A stretch of 64,000 nucleotides of DNA from Heloderma charlesbogerti (lineage: Eukaryota > Chordata > Lepidosauria > Squamata > Helodermatidae), in assembly GCA_026122225.1 (NCBI GenBank), contig JANEZZ010000522.1, positions 1,488,001 through 1,552,000 of the forward strand. The letters are read 5' to 3'. The position numbers and the translations under genes are program-made. The notes beneath the pieces are model-generated. The model was not told the origin of the DNA, made no database searches, and saw only the letters and a program-made list of their open reading frames with translations. This document shows, one piece after another, positions 53,745 to 64,000 of the stretch; positions within the stretch are counted from its first letter, which is position 1; every line of letters starts with the position of its first letter.

Positions 53745-54355
53745 TTCTTTGTTTATTTACAATATTTATATACCGCTCGACATCAAAGATTTCAGAATTG
53801 TGGACAACAAGATAAAGAATAAAACCCCATAATTAAAACATTTAAAACCTTTTAAAAGAACAGATTCTGAATGTAATAAACTGCAGCTGGTCACTCAGGA
53901 AATGCCTCTTGAAATAGCAATGTCTTCAGGAGGCACCAAAAACAACACAACATCGGTGCCTGCCTGACCTCCAAAGGCAGGGAATTCCACAGGAAGGGGG
54001 CCACAATGCTGAAGGCTGTTTTCCTGGTGGACTCCACCTGGGCCATAGGTCCATGTGGAACCACCAGGAGCAAGCCCTCCGATGACCTCAGTGACCGAGC
54101 AGGTTGGTAAAGAACAAGGCGCTCTCTCAGGTATCCTGGTCCCAAGTTGTTTGGGGCTTTGTCCACTAGTACTAATACCTTAAATCTGGCCCAGTAGCAA
54201 ATAGGCAGCCAGTGCAGTTTCCTCAGCAAAGGAGTTACATGCCAAAAAGGGGCAGCTTTTACATGCTGCATTCTGCACCAGCTCCAGCTTCTGGACCAGC
54301 TTCAAGGGTAGCCCCACGTACAGAATGTTGCAGTAATCCAGTCATGAGATTAGTA
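53745..54355 (-). mobile_element. L2-like LINE, 3' part
   Basis: Minus frame 53891-54271 codes LLRKLHWLPICYWARFKVL and GPGYLRERLVLYQPARSLRS, then FSIVAPFLWNSLPLE, the usual C-terminal tract, followed by a TATATACCGC-type 3' tail. 5' truncated. Confidence 0.8.
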
Positions 54356-54363
54356 ATTCCTCT

Positions 54364-54912
54364 ACCATAGAATCATAGAATAGTAGGGTTGGAAGGGGCC
54401 TATAAGACCATTGAGTCCAACTACCTGCTCAATGCAGGCATCCAAGTCAAAGCATTCCTGACAGGTGGCTGTCCAGCCTCGTCTTGAATTCCTCTAGTGT
54501 GGGAGAGCCCACCACCTCCCTAGGTAATTGGTTCCATTGTCGTATTGCTCTAACAGTCAGGAAGTTTTTCCGGATGTTCAGCTGGAATCTGGCTTCCTGT
54601 AACTTGGGCCCATTATTCCGTGTCCTGCACTCTGGGATGATCGAGAAGAGATCCTGGCCTTCCTCTCAGTGACAACCTTTCAAGTACTTGAAGAGCACTA
54701 CCATATCTCCACTCAGTCTTCTCTTCTCAAGGCTAAACATGCCCAGTTCTTTCCATCTCTCCTCATAGGGCTTTGTTTCCAGTCTCCTGATCATCCTCAT
54801 TGCCCTCCTCTGTACCCCCTCCAGCTTATCTGCATCCTTTTTAAAGGGTGGTGCCCAGAACTCAAGATGACGCCTAACCAGTGCTGAGTAGAGGGGAACT
54901 AGTACTTTATGA
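54364..54912 (-). mobile_element. CR1 LINE, 3' end segment
   Basis: Plus-strand ATAGAATCATAGAATAGTAGG is the reverse of the CR1 3' terminus with its ATTCTATG repeats. GGAAGTTTTTCCGGATGTTCAG and CTCTTCTCAAGGCTAAACATGC are standard CR1 3' sequence. It continues beyond the BovB insertion at 58154. Confidence 0.9.
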
Positions 54913-54924
54913 GATTTGGAAGCT

Positions 54925-57900
54925 TGTTGTTGTTCAGTCGTTCAGTCGTGTCTGACTCTTCGTGACCCCATGGACCATAGCACGCCAGGCCTTCCTGTCC
55001 TGCGCTCTCTCCCGGAGCGTGCTCAACTTCATATTCATTGCATCCGTGATGCTATCTAGCCATCTCATCCTCTGCCGTCCCCTTCTCCTTTTGCCTTCAG
55101 TCTTTCCCAGCATCAGGGTCTTTTCCAGGGAGTTTTCTCTTCGCATTAGGTGGCCAAAATATTGGAGCTTCAGCTTCATTATCTGTCCTTCCAATGAGCA
55201 CTCAGGGTTGATTTCCTTTAGGATGGACTGATTTGACCTCCTTGCAGTCCAGGGGACTCGTAAGAGTCTTCTCCAGCACCACAGTTCGAAAGCATCAATT
55301 CTTCGGCGCTCAGCCTTCCTTATAGTCCAGCTCTCACAGCCATACATTACTACTGGGAAAACCATAGCTTTGATTAGATGGACCTTTGTCGGCAAGGTGA
55401 TGTCTCTGCTTCTTCCTATGCTGTCTAGGTTGGCCATAGCTTTCCTCCCAAGGAGCAAGCGTCTTTTAATTTCATGGCTACAGTCACCGTCTGCGGTGAT
55501 CTTGGAGCACAAGAAAGTAAAATCTGTCACTGCTTCCATTTCTTCCCCTTCTATATGCCAGGAAGTGATGGGGCCAGATGCCATGATCTTCGTTTTTTTA
55601 ATGTTGAGTTTCAAACCAGCTTTTGCACTCTCCTCTTTCACCCTCAACAAGAGGCTCTTTAGATCCTCTTCACTTTCTGCCATGAGGGTGGTATCGTCTG
55701 CATATCGGAGGTTGTTGATAATTCTCCCAGCAATCTTAATTCCAACCTCTGATTCATCCAACCCGGCATTTCTCATGATGTACTCTGCATATAAGTTAAA
55801 TAAGCAGGGTGACAATAGGCAGCCTTGTCGTACTCCTTTCCCAATTTTGAACCAATCGGTTGTTCCATGTCTGGTTCTTACTGTTGCTTCTTGACCCTCG
55901 TACAGGTTTCTCAGGAGACAGGTAAGGTGGTCTGGTACTCCCATCACTTTAAGAATTTGCCACAGTTTGTTGTGATCCACACAATCAAAGGCTTTAGCAT
56001 AGTCAATGAAGCAGAAATAGACGTTTTTCTGGAATTCTCTTGCTTTCTCCATGATGCAGCGAATGTTGGCGATTTGATCTCTAGTTCCTCTGCCTCTTCT
56101 AAACCCAGCTTGTACTTCTGGTAATTCTCGGTTCGCATACTGCTGAAGCCTAGCTTGTAGGATTTTGAGCATCACCTTGCTGGCATGTGAAATGAGCGCA
56201 ATTGTTCGGTAGTTTGAACACTCTTTGGCGTTGCCCTTCTTTGGAATTGGAATGTAAACTGACCTTTTCCAGTCTTGTGGCCACTGTTGAGTGTTCCAGA
56301 TTTGTTGGCATATTGAATGCAGCACTTTAACAGCATCATCTTTTAGGATTTTAAATAGCTCGGCTGGAATACTGTCATCTCCGCTAGCTTTGTTGTTACT
56401 AATGCTTCCTAAGGCCCACTTGACTTCACTCTCGAGGATGTCCGGCTCAAGTTCAGTGACCGCACTATCATGGCTATCAGGGACATTCAGATCTTTCCTG
56501 TATAGTTCTTCTGTGTATTCTTTCCACCTCTTCTTAATCTCATCTGCTTCTGTTAGGTCCCTGCCTTCTTTGTCCTTTATCATGCCCGTCTTTGCACAAA
56601 ACGTTCCCTTGAGATCTCCGATTTTCTTGAAGAGATCTCTAGTCTTTCCCATTCTGTTGTTTTCCTCGATTTCTTTGCATTGTTCATTTAAGAAGGCCTT
56701 CTTGTCTCTCCTTGCTATTCTCTGGAACTCTGCATTCAGTTGGGTATATCTTCCCCTTTCTCGCTTGCTTTTCGCTTCCCTTCTTTTGTGAGCTACTTGT
56801 AAAGCCTCATCAGACAGCCACTTGGCTTTCTTGCATTTCTTTTTCTTTGGGATGGATTGAGTTGCTGCCTCCTGAACAATGTTACGGACCTCCGTCCATA
56901 GTTCCTCAGGCACTCTGTCTATCAGGTCTAATCCCTGAAATCTATTCCTCACCTCCACTGTATATTCATCAGGGATATGATTTAGGTCATACCTGAACGG
57001 TTTAGTGGTTTTCCCGACGTTCTTCAATTTAAGCCGAAATTTTGCAAGAAGCAGCTCATGATCTGAACCACAGTCAGCTCCAGGTCTTGTTTTTACTGAC
57101 TGTATGGAGCTTCTCCATCTTTGGCTGCAAAGGACATAATCAATCTGATTTCGATATTGACCATCTGGTGACGTCCATGTGTAGAGTCGCCTCTTGTGCT
57201 GTTGGAAAAGAGTGTTTGCTATGATCAGCATGTTCTCTTGGCAAAACTCTATTAGCTTTTGTCCTGCTTCATTTTGTACACCAAGGCCATGCCTGCCTGT
57301 TATCCCGGTGATTTCTTGACTTCCTACTTTAGCATTCCAATCCCCTATGATGAAGAGGACATCTTTTTTTGGTGTTAGTTCTAGAAGGTGTTGTAGGTCT
57401 TCATAGAACCGATCAACCTCAGCTTCTTCGGCCTCAGTGGTTGGGGCATAGACTTGAATTACTGTGATGTTGAATGGTTTGCCTTGGATTCGTACTGAGA
57501 TCATTCTATCATTTTTAAGATTGTACCCCAGTACTGCTTTTCCCACCCTTTTGTTGACTATGAGTGCTACTCCATTTCTTCTAAGGGATTCTTGCCCACA
57601 ATAGTAGATATGATGGTCACCTGAATTAAATTCGCCCATGCCTGTCCATTTTAGTTCGCTGATTCCCAAGATGTCGATGTTCAATCTTGCCATCTCATGC
57701 TTGACCACCTCCAGCTTACCTTGATTCATTGATCTGACATTCCAGGTTCCTAAACAATATTGTTCTTTACAGCATCGGATTTTCTTTTCACCACCAGACA
57801 CATCCACAGCTGAGTGTCCTTTCAGGTTTGGCCCAGCCGCTTCACTCTTTCTGGCGCTACTTGGAAATACCTTCTGCTCTTCCCCAGTAGTATATTGGAC

Positions 57901-58141
57901 ACCTTCCGACCTGAGGGGCTCATCTTCCGGCGTCATATCTTTTAGCCTTGTGATACATTCCATGGGGTTTTCTTGGCAAGAATACTGGCGTGGGTTGCCA
58001 TTTCCTTCTCCAGTGGACCACATTTTGTCAGAACTCTCCGCCATAACCTGTCCGTCTTGGGTGGCCCTGCACGGCATAGCTTATGGCTTCACTGAGTTAC
58101 GCAAGCCCCTTCGCCACAACAAGGCAGTGATCCATGAAGGG
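54925..58141 (-). mobile_element. Full-length BovB (RTE) retrotransposon with 12-bp target-site duplication
   Basis: The 3217-bp insert is bounded by GATTTGGAAGCT at 54913-54924 and again at 58142-58153. It interrupts a CR1 copy. The minus-strand 5' end has a leader of about 64 bp before the ATG, and the 3' end stops at an ACAACAACA tail directly after the stop codon. Full coding capacity and an intact duplication imply a recent insertion. Confidence 0.95.
54934..58077 (-). CDS. BovB endonuclease-reverse transcriptase, intact 1047-residue ORF
   Basis: Nicks target DNA and reverse-transcribes its own RNA there (family knowledge). Apurinic-type endonuclease at about 108-350: TWNVRS (111), SELKW (140), IQVYAPTT (207), IGDWNAKVG (244), RNQIDYVL (309) and GSDHELL (337), all catalytic-type motifs present. 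RT at about 560-830: [34 protein letters not shown] (motif A), [19 protein letters not shown] (motif B) and [10 protein letters not shown] (catalytic YADD, about 791). The tail has [14 protein letters not shown] and ends TKSQTRLND. No internal stop or frameshift. The first ATG was taken; the true start could be slightly downstream. Confidence 0.95.
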   Translation of the reverse strand: MPCRATQDGQVMAESSDKMWSTGEGNGNPRQYSCQENPMECITRLKDMTPEDEPLRSEGVQYTTGEEQKVFPSSARKSEAAGPNLKGHSAVDVSGGEKKIRCCKEQYCLGTWNVRSMNQGKLEVVKHEMARLNIDILGISELKWTGMGEFNSGDHHIYYCGQESLRRNGVALIVNKRVGKAVLGYNLKNDRMISVRIQGKPFNITVIQVYAPTTEAEEAEVDRFYEDLQHLLELTPKKDVLFIIGDWNAKVGSQEITGITGRHGLGVQNEAGQKLIEFCQENMLIIANTLFQQHKRRLYTWTSPDGQYRNQIDYVLCSQRWRSSIQSVKTRPGADCGSDHELLLAKFRLKLKNVGKTTKPFRYDLNHIPDEYTVEVRNRFQGLDLIDRVPEELWTEVRNIVQEAATQSIPKKKKCKKAKWLSDEALQVAHKRREAKSKRERGRYTQLNAEFQRIARRDKKAFLNEQCKEIEENNRMGKTRDLFKKIGDLKGTFCAKTGMIKDKEGRDLTEADEIKKRWKEYTEELYRKDLNVPDSHDSAVTELEPDILESEVKWALGSISNNKASGDDSIPAELFKILKDDAVKVLHSICQQIWNTQQWPQDWKRSVYIPIPKKGNAKECSNYRTIALISHASKVMLKILQARLQQYANRELPEVQAGFRRGRGTRDQIANIRCIMEKAREFQKNVYFCFIDYAKAFDCVDHNKLWQILKVMGVPDHLTCLLRNLYEGQEATVRTRHGTTDWFKIGKGVRQGCLLSPCLFNLYAEYIMRNAGLDESEVGIKIAGRIINNLRYADDTTLMAESEEDLKSLLLRVKEESAKAGLKLNIKKTKIMASGPITSWHIEGEEMEAVTDFTFLCSKITADGDCSHEIKRRLLLGRKAMANLDSIGRSRDITLPTKVHLIKAMVFPVVMYGCESWTIRKAERRRIDAFELWCWRRLLRVPWTARRSNQSILKEINPECSLEGQIMKLKLQYFGHLMRRENSLEKTLMLGKTEGKRRRGRQRMRWLDSITDAMNMKLSTLRERAQDRKAWRAMVHGVTKSQTRLND

Positions 58142-58153
58142 GATTTGGAAGCT

Positions 58154-58242
58154 ATCCTTCTATTAATGCAGCTCAAAATTGCATTTGCCTTTTTTGCAGC
58201 CACATCACATTATTGGCTCATATTCAGCTTGTGATCTACAAC
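58154..58242 (-). mobile_element. CR1 LINE segment between BovB and foldback element E
   Basis: The reverse reads GATCACAAGCTGAATATGAG then GCTGCAAAAAAGGCAAATGC, typical CR1 sequence after the RT. It is continuous with 54364-54912 and 58820-60713 once the insertions are removed. Confidence 0.88.
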
Positions 58243-58811
58243 TAGGGATGGGCAGATTACTTACGCCATTCCGGGTGAGGGCATCCACTGGGGGGGGGAG
58301 GGGATCCGTCCCTCCCCCCAGAATCCTCACCAGCTGGCTCTGCTCCACGGCAAGTCCGCGGAGCCACCGGCCGGGCCCGTCTGCAGCTGGACTTCCGTCC
58401 GCTGCTGGCTGCGGCCGCAAATGGTGTCCAACGTAGCGGCCGCCATTTGCGTCCCTACGTTAGCCATGATAGGCTACGTATATATTTACGTAGCTTATCA
58501 CGGCGAAGAGCAGGGACGCAAATGGCGTAGCAGGAGCTATTTGCGTCCCTGCTCTTTGCCATGATAGGCTATGCAAATACTTACGTAGCCCATCATGGCT
58601 AAAGTAGGGAAGCAAATGACAGCCGCAGACCGGGGCAGCCATTTGCTGCTGCAGGCTGGGGCAGCGGACGGACCGGACCGGCCAACGCCAGGTAGGGTCT
58701 GTCCCAACAAAATTTTGCGGGGTGGCAGGGGGGAGTGCTCCGTTCCACCACGGACTTTAGAATCCAACCTCACTGGACTGGAATCCGTGGTGGAATTCTC
58801 TAACATCCCTA
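58243..58811. mobile_element. Foldback element E with exact 8-bp target-site duplication
   Basis: 569 bp, TAGGGATGGGCAGATTACTT to TAACATCCCTA, flanked by TCTACAAC on both sides (58235-58242, 58812-58819). E1-like left, E2-like right (GTGGTGGAATTCTCT). AT palindromes at about 58470-58498 and 58565-58593. The outward splice donors are mutated here (GCGTAAGT and CAGGTAGGG). It inserted into CR1. Confidence 0.92.
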
Positions 58812-58819
58812 TCTACAAC

Positions 58820-60713
58820 AATTCCAAGATTCTTCTCACGTGTAGTATTGTTGAGCCAAGTATCCCCCATCTTGTCACTGTGCATTTGGTTTCTTTTTCC
58901 TAGGTGCAGAACTTGGCATTTATCCCTATTAAATTTAATTCTGTTGTTTTCTGCCCAGCACTCCAGCCTATCAAAATCACTTTGAATTTTGTTTCTGTCT
59001 TCCAGGGTATTAGCTATCCCACCCAATTTTGTGTCATCTGCAAATTTGATCAGCATTCCCTGCACCTCCTCATCCAAGTCGTTAATAAAAATGTTGAAGA
59101 GCACTGGGCCCAGGACTGAGCCCTGTGGTACCCCGCTCATTACTTCTTTCCAGTGTGAGAAGATCCCACTGATAAGTACTCCTTGAGTCCAATTCTATAG
59201 CCAACCGTGGATCCACCTGATTATTGTTTCATCTAGTCCACATTTAGCTAGGTTGCTAATCAGGATATCATGGGGCACTTTGTAAAAAGCTTTGCTGAAG
59301 TCGAGATATATTATGTCCACAGCATTCCCACAGTCCACAAGGGAGGTTACCTGATCAAAAAATGAGTTCAGATTAGTCTGGCAGGACTTGTTCTTGACAA
59401 AGCCATATTGGCTTCGAGTCACCAGTGCATTGTTTTCAAGGTGCTTACATATCGATCGCTTTATAATCTGCTCCAGAATTTTCCCAGGGATTAATGTCAG
59501 ATTGGCTGGTCTGTATTTCCCAGGTTCCTCCTTTTTGCCCTTTTGAAGATAGGGACAACGTTAGCCCTCCTCCAGTTCATCTGGCCCTGGAGATTTGAAC
59601 TCATTTAAAGTAATTAGCTATTCCTTGACCATATGCCTATCAATCTCAAGCTGCAATCCTGCCTCTTCAGCCTGTACTTCGCCTTTGCCAGGGTGCTCAT
59701 AGACCCTCTTTCAGGAGAAGACTGAGCTGAAGTAGAAATTGAGCACTTCTGCCTTTTCTTTGTCATCTGTTATCATTTTGCCATCCTGATTTAGTAGTTA
59801 AACCACCATTTCCTTCCTCTGCCTTTTACTCTGCACATATATGAAGAAAGCCTTTTTGTTGCTTTTAGTATCCCTCAGTAACCTCAGCTCATTCTCAGCT
59901 TTAGCCTTCCTGATGTCATCCCTGAAATTCTGTGCTGCCTGCTTGTATTTGTTGCTTGGCCTTCCTTCCACTTCCTGTATGTGTCCTTTTTTGTTTTCAG
60001 GTCTTCTCTAAGCTTTTTGTGAAGCCACATTGGCTTCTTCTGTTGTCTTCCACCTTTTCTTCTCGTTGGAATTGTTTGTAATTGTGCTTTCAGAATTTCC
60101 TTTTTTAAAAGCTCCCACCCATCTTGGACTCCTTTTCTCGTTAGCGTCGCTTGCCATGGGACCTTGCTGATCATTGTTCTGAGTTTATTAAAATCAGCTT
60201 TCCTAAAATCCAGGGTACGCATTTGGCTACACTGTTTTTGCTTCCTTTAGAACCAAGATGTATACCATGGTCACTTTCCCCCAGAGTTCCCGTAACTACT
60301 TTATCCACTAAGTCTTCTCTGTTGGTAGGATCAAGTCAAGGATAGCTTATCCTCTAGTTCCTTCCTCCATTTTCTATAGGAGGAAGTTATCTCCAACACG
60401 AGTCAGGAATTTCTTGGAGGGGATAGAATCCAAATCCCAGAATCCAAATCTCTTGCGTTGGCACCACCTTCGTAGCCAGTCATTCAGCTGGAGTATTTTC
60501 CTTTCCCTTTATCCCTCTTCTAACTACTGGAAGGATGGTTGAGAAAACTATCTGGGCCCCAAAATTCTTGAGTTTCCTTCCCAAAGCTTCATGATTTATT
60601 CGTAGCCCTGCTTGGCGGTATCATTTGTTTCCACATGGATAAGAAGAAAGGGATACCTGTCAGTGAGCTTTATGAGTGCAGGCAACCCTTCAGTTACGTC
60701 TCTAATCCGTCCT
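58820..60713 (-). mobile_element. CR1 LINE, RT domain and upstream parts
   Basis: Minus frame 58757-59140 codes MSGVPQGSVLGPVLFNIFIN and LIKFADDTKLGGIANT, the RT core; 59195-59422 codes IIYLDFSKAFYKVPHDIL. Further 5' is a linker region (60222-59884) with RKGGRQQKKPMWLHKKLR, then LTNREDLVDK and ESDH-like endonuclease remnants. At about 60650-60590 is LLIHVETNDTA, like the esterase-type ORF1 of CR1. The middle of the endonuclease is missing. Several stops; inactive. Confidence 0.88.
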
Positions 60714-60721
60714 CCTAGGAG

Positions 60722-61389
60722 TAGGGATGGCAGAGAATTCCGCCATGGATTCCCCCAGAATCCGTGGTGGAACAGCCTCCTGCCCCCCCGCTCCCCCCCC
60801 ACGGAATCCCCCTGGACGGCACTTACCTGCGGCAGATGTGGCGGATTCGGCGGGGGTGAGGGCGGCGAGGGTGGCAGCGGCGGCAGCTGGTCTCCTGGCC
60901 GGCCGTGGCCAGGCGCAGCATACACAAACGACAACGGCTACGGCGGCCGCCATTTGCATTCGCTATTTTTCGCCGTTCTAGCCTACGTAAATATTTACGT
61001 AGCCTAGAACGGTGAAAAATAGCGAACACAAATGGCAGCCGCCATAGCTGCCGCCATTTGCGTACGTGTTTTTTTTTACTTTGCCGTGATAGGCTACGTA
61101 AATATTTACATAGCCTATCACAGTTAAGTACAGGGATGCAAACGGCGGCAGCTATGGCCGCTGCCATTTGCATCCCTGCTGCCCAGCGGCCAGATGTCCA
61201 GCTGCGGGTGGAGCCGGCCAGCGGCTCCGTGGAATCCCCGCAGAATGGAGCCGGCCGAGCAGGACTCTGGGGGGAGAGATGGAGCTCCTCCCCCCCCCGT
61301 CGAGAATTCCGGAGGGAGGGACGGAGCGCCTCCCCCCCACACACCACGAAGCAGATCCGCGAAACGGTAATGACTTTCATACATCCCTA
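60722..61389. mobile_element. Foldback element F with exact 8-bp target-site duplication
   Basis: 668 bp, TAGGGATGGCAGAGAATTCC (E2) to GACTTTCATACATCCCTA (E1), flanked by CCTAGGAG on both sides (60714-60721, 61390-61397). AT palindromes near 60979-61008 and 61088-61118, GC palindromes GCAAATGGC/GCCATTTGC around them. The left donor GCAGGTAAGTGCC (minus strand) is intact; the right one is changed to CGGTAATGAC. Confidence 0.92.
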
Positions 61390-61397
61390 CCTAGGAG

Positions 61398-62333
61398 ACA
61401 GCATACCTGGTGACAGCATACCACTGTGGCCAAGCTATCCATTCCCTGTTCTGGACAGGTCATAGTTGGAGAACCAGCTGAAGCTGGTAAAAGGCACTCC
61501 AAGCTGCAGCACCCACTTGGGCTTCCAGCGACAGTGATGGATCTAGGTGTCCCCCCAGACTACAGACCTGATCTTTCAGAGGGAGTGCAACCCCATCCAT
61601 AACAGGCAATAAGCCTATGTCCTGGACTCGGGAACCACTCACCCACAGGGCTTCCATTTTGCCAGGATTCAGCTTGAGTTTATTGGCCCTCATCTAGCCC
61701 ATTACTGAGTTCAGGCACTGGTCCAGGACTTGCACAGCCTCTCCTGATTCAGATGTCATAGGGAGATAGAGCTGTGTGTCAGCATACTGATGGCACCTGG
61801 CTCCAAATTCCCTAATGACCACTCCAAGTGGCTTCATATAGATGTTAAACAACATTGGGGACAAGATGGTACCCAGCAGCACCCCATAGCTCAATTGCTG
61901 AGGGGCCGAGGAGTAGTCACCCAATGTTACTCTCTGAAATTGGCCCCATAGGTAGGACCGGAAACACACAGTGCCTCCAATTCCCCATCTCACCGAGTCG
62001 ATCCAGGAGGACGTCATGGTTGATGATATCAAAAGCCAATGAGAGATCGAGCAGAACTAGCAGAGTTGCACTCCCCCTGTCCCTCTCTTGATAAAGGTCA
62101 TCAGGGCAACCAAGGCTGATTCAGTCCCATAACCAGATTGAAACCCAGACTGGAATGGGTCCAGATGATCAGTATTCTCCAAGAGTGCCTGCAGTTGCTC
62201 CGCCACAACCCTCTCAAGTACCTTCCCTAGGAAAGGGGCATTTGCGACTGGGCAGTAGTTGTTGAATGCCGTTGGGTCCACAGTGGGCTTCTTCAGGAGT
62301 GGCTGCACTACTGATATAATTAAGCACAGTGAT
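61398..62333 (-). mobile_element. L2-like LINE, RT part
   Basis: Minus frames 62374-62057, 62032-61694 and 61693-61460 code in order VVQPLLKKPTVDP then ANAPFLGKVLERVVAEQL, WIDSVRWGIGGTV, LSYGVLLGTILSPMLFNIYM then KPLGVVIREFGARCHQYADT (YADD lost), and LKLNPGKMEALWVSG. Frameshifted. The first tens of bases after element F may still be CR1. Same LINE type as 6773-8722. Confidence 0.85.
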
Positions 62334-62966
62334 TTTGGAGCGACTTGTGATGCTTGAGCCATAAGAGCAATCATTTAAAGATGGTCAAATTATCTCCTAT
62401 AATACAGATGGGTGAGAACTTGATTGTGTTTGCGTTTTGATGCGAATTGACCTGATTTTGCGCTTTTAAATCAAAACATGAACCAAAACTCAGTCATCCT
62501 TTGAAAGTACACATCTCTACATTTTGCAGCGGGGTTCTCCAGTCAAACATTGTTTACCAAGATGTATATGTTGTTATTAGGAAAACTGCTTGCAAAAAAT
62601 ATGTACGTTAGGCAAAATGGTGTACAAAACTGCATGTGTTCGGAGAAATGTGCATAAAGATGCATACAAACTATTGGTGGTTGGGGGAAAGGGCTGGGGC
62701 CAGGGGAAGGCGGAGGGGTCAATCCCTGGTTCAGCTAAGGCCCAGCTCTCGAGGTTCTCAGAGGGAGGTATTGGCCTGCCTGGCGCTCCAGAGAGCCACT
62801 CTAGGAGCATTCTGGGTAATCCGGGAGGGTCGGATGGGGACCCCTGGAGAGCTGGACTTTGCCCCTGGGCCTGAGTTCTACACTCGAAGTACAGGACTGT
62901 TTCAACGTCTTCTGGCATCCTAGGCAAGGTAATATTTTGGCGCCTCACAGGCAGACATGCTACTGC
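62334..62966. repeat. Unclassified long repeat, third copy (left part)
   Basis: GCGACTTGTGATGCTTGAGC, TTTTGATGCGAATTGACCTG and TCCTAGGCAAGGTAATATTT then GGCGCCTCACAGGCAG match the repeat of 51230-53710. It continues at 63841 after element G. Confidence 0.7.
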
Positions 62967-63840
62967 TAGCAATGTACGAAAGTCACTTACCTTTCCGCGG
63001 ATTCTGTTCATGGTGGGGGGGAGGCGTCCCGTCCCTCCCCCCGGAATCCTCGACAGGGGGGAGGCGATCCGGCCCTCCCCCCTGGAATCCTGCCCGGCTG
63101 GCTGTGCTCCGTGGCAGCTCCGTGGAGCAGCCGGCCAGGCTGAGGCCAGGGCCCTCCGCAGCCGGATTTCCGGCTGCGGAGGGCTCGGGGGGGGGAACCG
63201 CGTATGCAAATGGCGGCGGTTACGGCCGCCGCCATTTGCGTTCCTTATTTTTCACCGTCTTAGTCTACGTAAATCTTTACGTAGACTATGACGGCGAAAA
63301 TAAAGGGGAACGCAAATAGCGTAGTGGGTGCTATTTGTGTCCCTTTTTGATTCGCCGTAAATATTTACGTAGGCTAAAACAGCAAATCAAAAAGGGACAC
63401 AAATAGCGCCCACTACGCTATTTGCGTTCCCCTTTATTTTCGCCGTCATAGTCTACGTAAAGATTTACGTAGACTAAGACGGCAAAAAATAAGGAACGCA
63501 AATGGCGGCAGCTGTAGCTGCCGCCATTTGCATATGCAGGGGTTTTTTGTTTGTTTTTTACCCAGATGTGATAGGCTACGTAAATCTTTACGTAGCCTTT
63601 CATGTCTGGGGGGGAGACGACAAGATTGCAAATGGCGGCGGCGGCAGCCAGTCAGAAGACCAGCCGCCGCCACTGAAGCCGCCACTGCAGCCGCCGCCGC
63701 CCAGAACATCCGCCCCAGGTAAGTCTCATCCGGGGGGGGATCTGTAGGGGGGCAGGCCGTTCCACCACAGATTTCGGGGGGCCGAATGCACTGGCATTCG
63801 GCCTCACCGAGATCTGTGGCGGAATTCTCTGACATCCCTA
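62967..63840. mobile_element. Foldback element G with exact 8-bp target-site duplication
   Basis: 874 bp, the longest copy. The left tip is TAGCAATGTACGAAAGTCAC (E1, two substitutions in TAGGGATG), the right tip GGAATTCTCTGACATCCCTA (E2). Flanks GCTACTGC on both sides (62959-62966, 63841-63848). A long inverted repeat centred near 63360 spans about 63200-63535; AT palindromes near 63259, 63358, 63451 and 63571. Intact outward donors: GAAAGGTAAGT (left, minus strand) and CCAGGTAAGTC (right, plus strand). Confidence 0.92.
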
Positions 63841-64000
63841 GCTACTGCCCTCTTTTCCCTTTTGCCCACTCTAATGGCTGCTGCCATCACCCTCCTCCTT
63901 CACCTCCTCCTCCTCCTCGCCATCTTCTCCCACCACAAGCCGCTGCCGCCACCACCATCCACCCACTCCTATGAACCTACCTCCTGGCAATGCTGCCTCT
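63841..64000. repeat. Unclassified long repeat, third copy (right part)
   Basis: Pyrimidine-rich CTGCTGCCATCACCCTCCTC stretch and CCTACCTCCTGGCAATGCTGCC correspond to 51300-51425 of unit 1; cut by the window end. Confidence 0.65.

Noticed and set aside
55370..56791. Plus-strand frames of up to 174 codons opposite the BovB ORF
   Set aside because: They are the antisense shadow of the intact minus-strand BovB reverse transcriptase.

Overview
This window is vertebrate nuclear DNA, most likely from a squamate reptile (lizard or snake). Three things point there: a VEGFA gene on the minus strand with a reptile-like heparin-binding exon and C-terminal exon, a full-length BovB (RTE) retrotransposon, and many L2-like and CR1 LINEs with short palindromic repeats. 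The squamate assignment is inference from family knowledge, not from a search.

VEGFA is the only host gene I can support. It occupies about 48.7 kb down to 11.0 kb on the minus strand. All eight coding exons can be placed with canonical AG/GT borders: 47607-47672, 40191-40239, 32862-33058, 29739-29815, 29156-29188, 19359-19430, 18071-18202 and 15619-15640. Lengths are 66, 49, 197, 77, 33, 72, 132 and 22 nt, 648 nt in total, a 215-residue precursor of the exon-6-containing (189-like) type. Upstream is a GC-rich promoter and 5' UTR with a G-run cluster. Downstream is a 3' UTR of about 4.6 kb whose proximal and distal ends align by eye with the mammalian VEGFA 3' UTR and whose middle is swollen by microsatellites and a MITE.

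The left flank (1-11 kb), introns and right flank (49-64 kb) are transposon-rich. The left flank holds a BovB 3' fragment, CR1 pieces, an L2-like LINE and short foldback repeats. Intron 5 holds a decayed PIF/Harbinger transposase. The right flank holds a duplicated unclassified repeat, L2-like and CR1 copies, and a BovB with an uninterrupted 1047-codon ORF and a 12-bp target-site duplication.

The most unusual element is a family of GC-rich foldback transposons seen seven times (A-G: 692-1480, 1585-1901, 1902-2664, 7524-8034, 58243-58811, 60722-61389, 62967-63840). They start and end with TAGGGATG/CATCCCTA; four copies have exact 8-bp target-site duplications, as in hAT elements. The two ends are of different types (E1 and E2), and both carry an outward-facing consensus 5' splice site. 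The interior is nested palindromes around TACGTAAATATTTACGTA in varying number. One copy is a 763-bp hairpin, and a CR1 fragment between two copies is inverted with its duplication split, which suggests recombination between elements.
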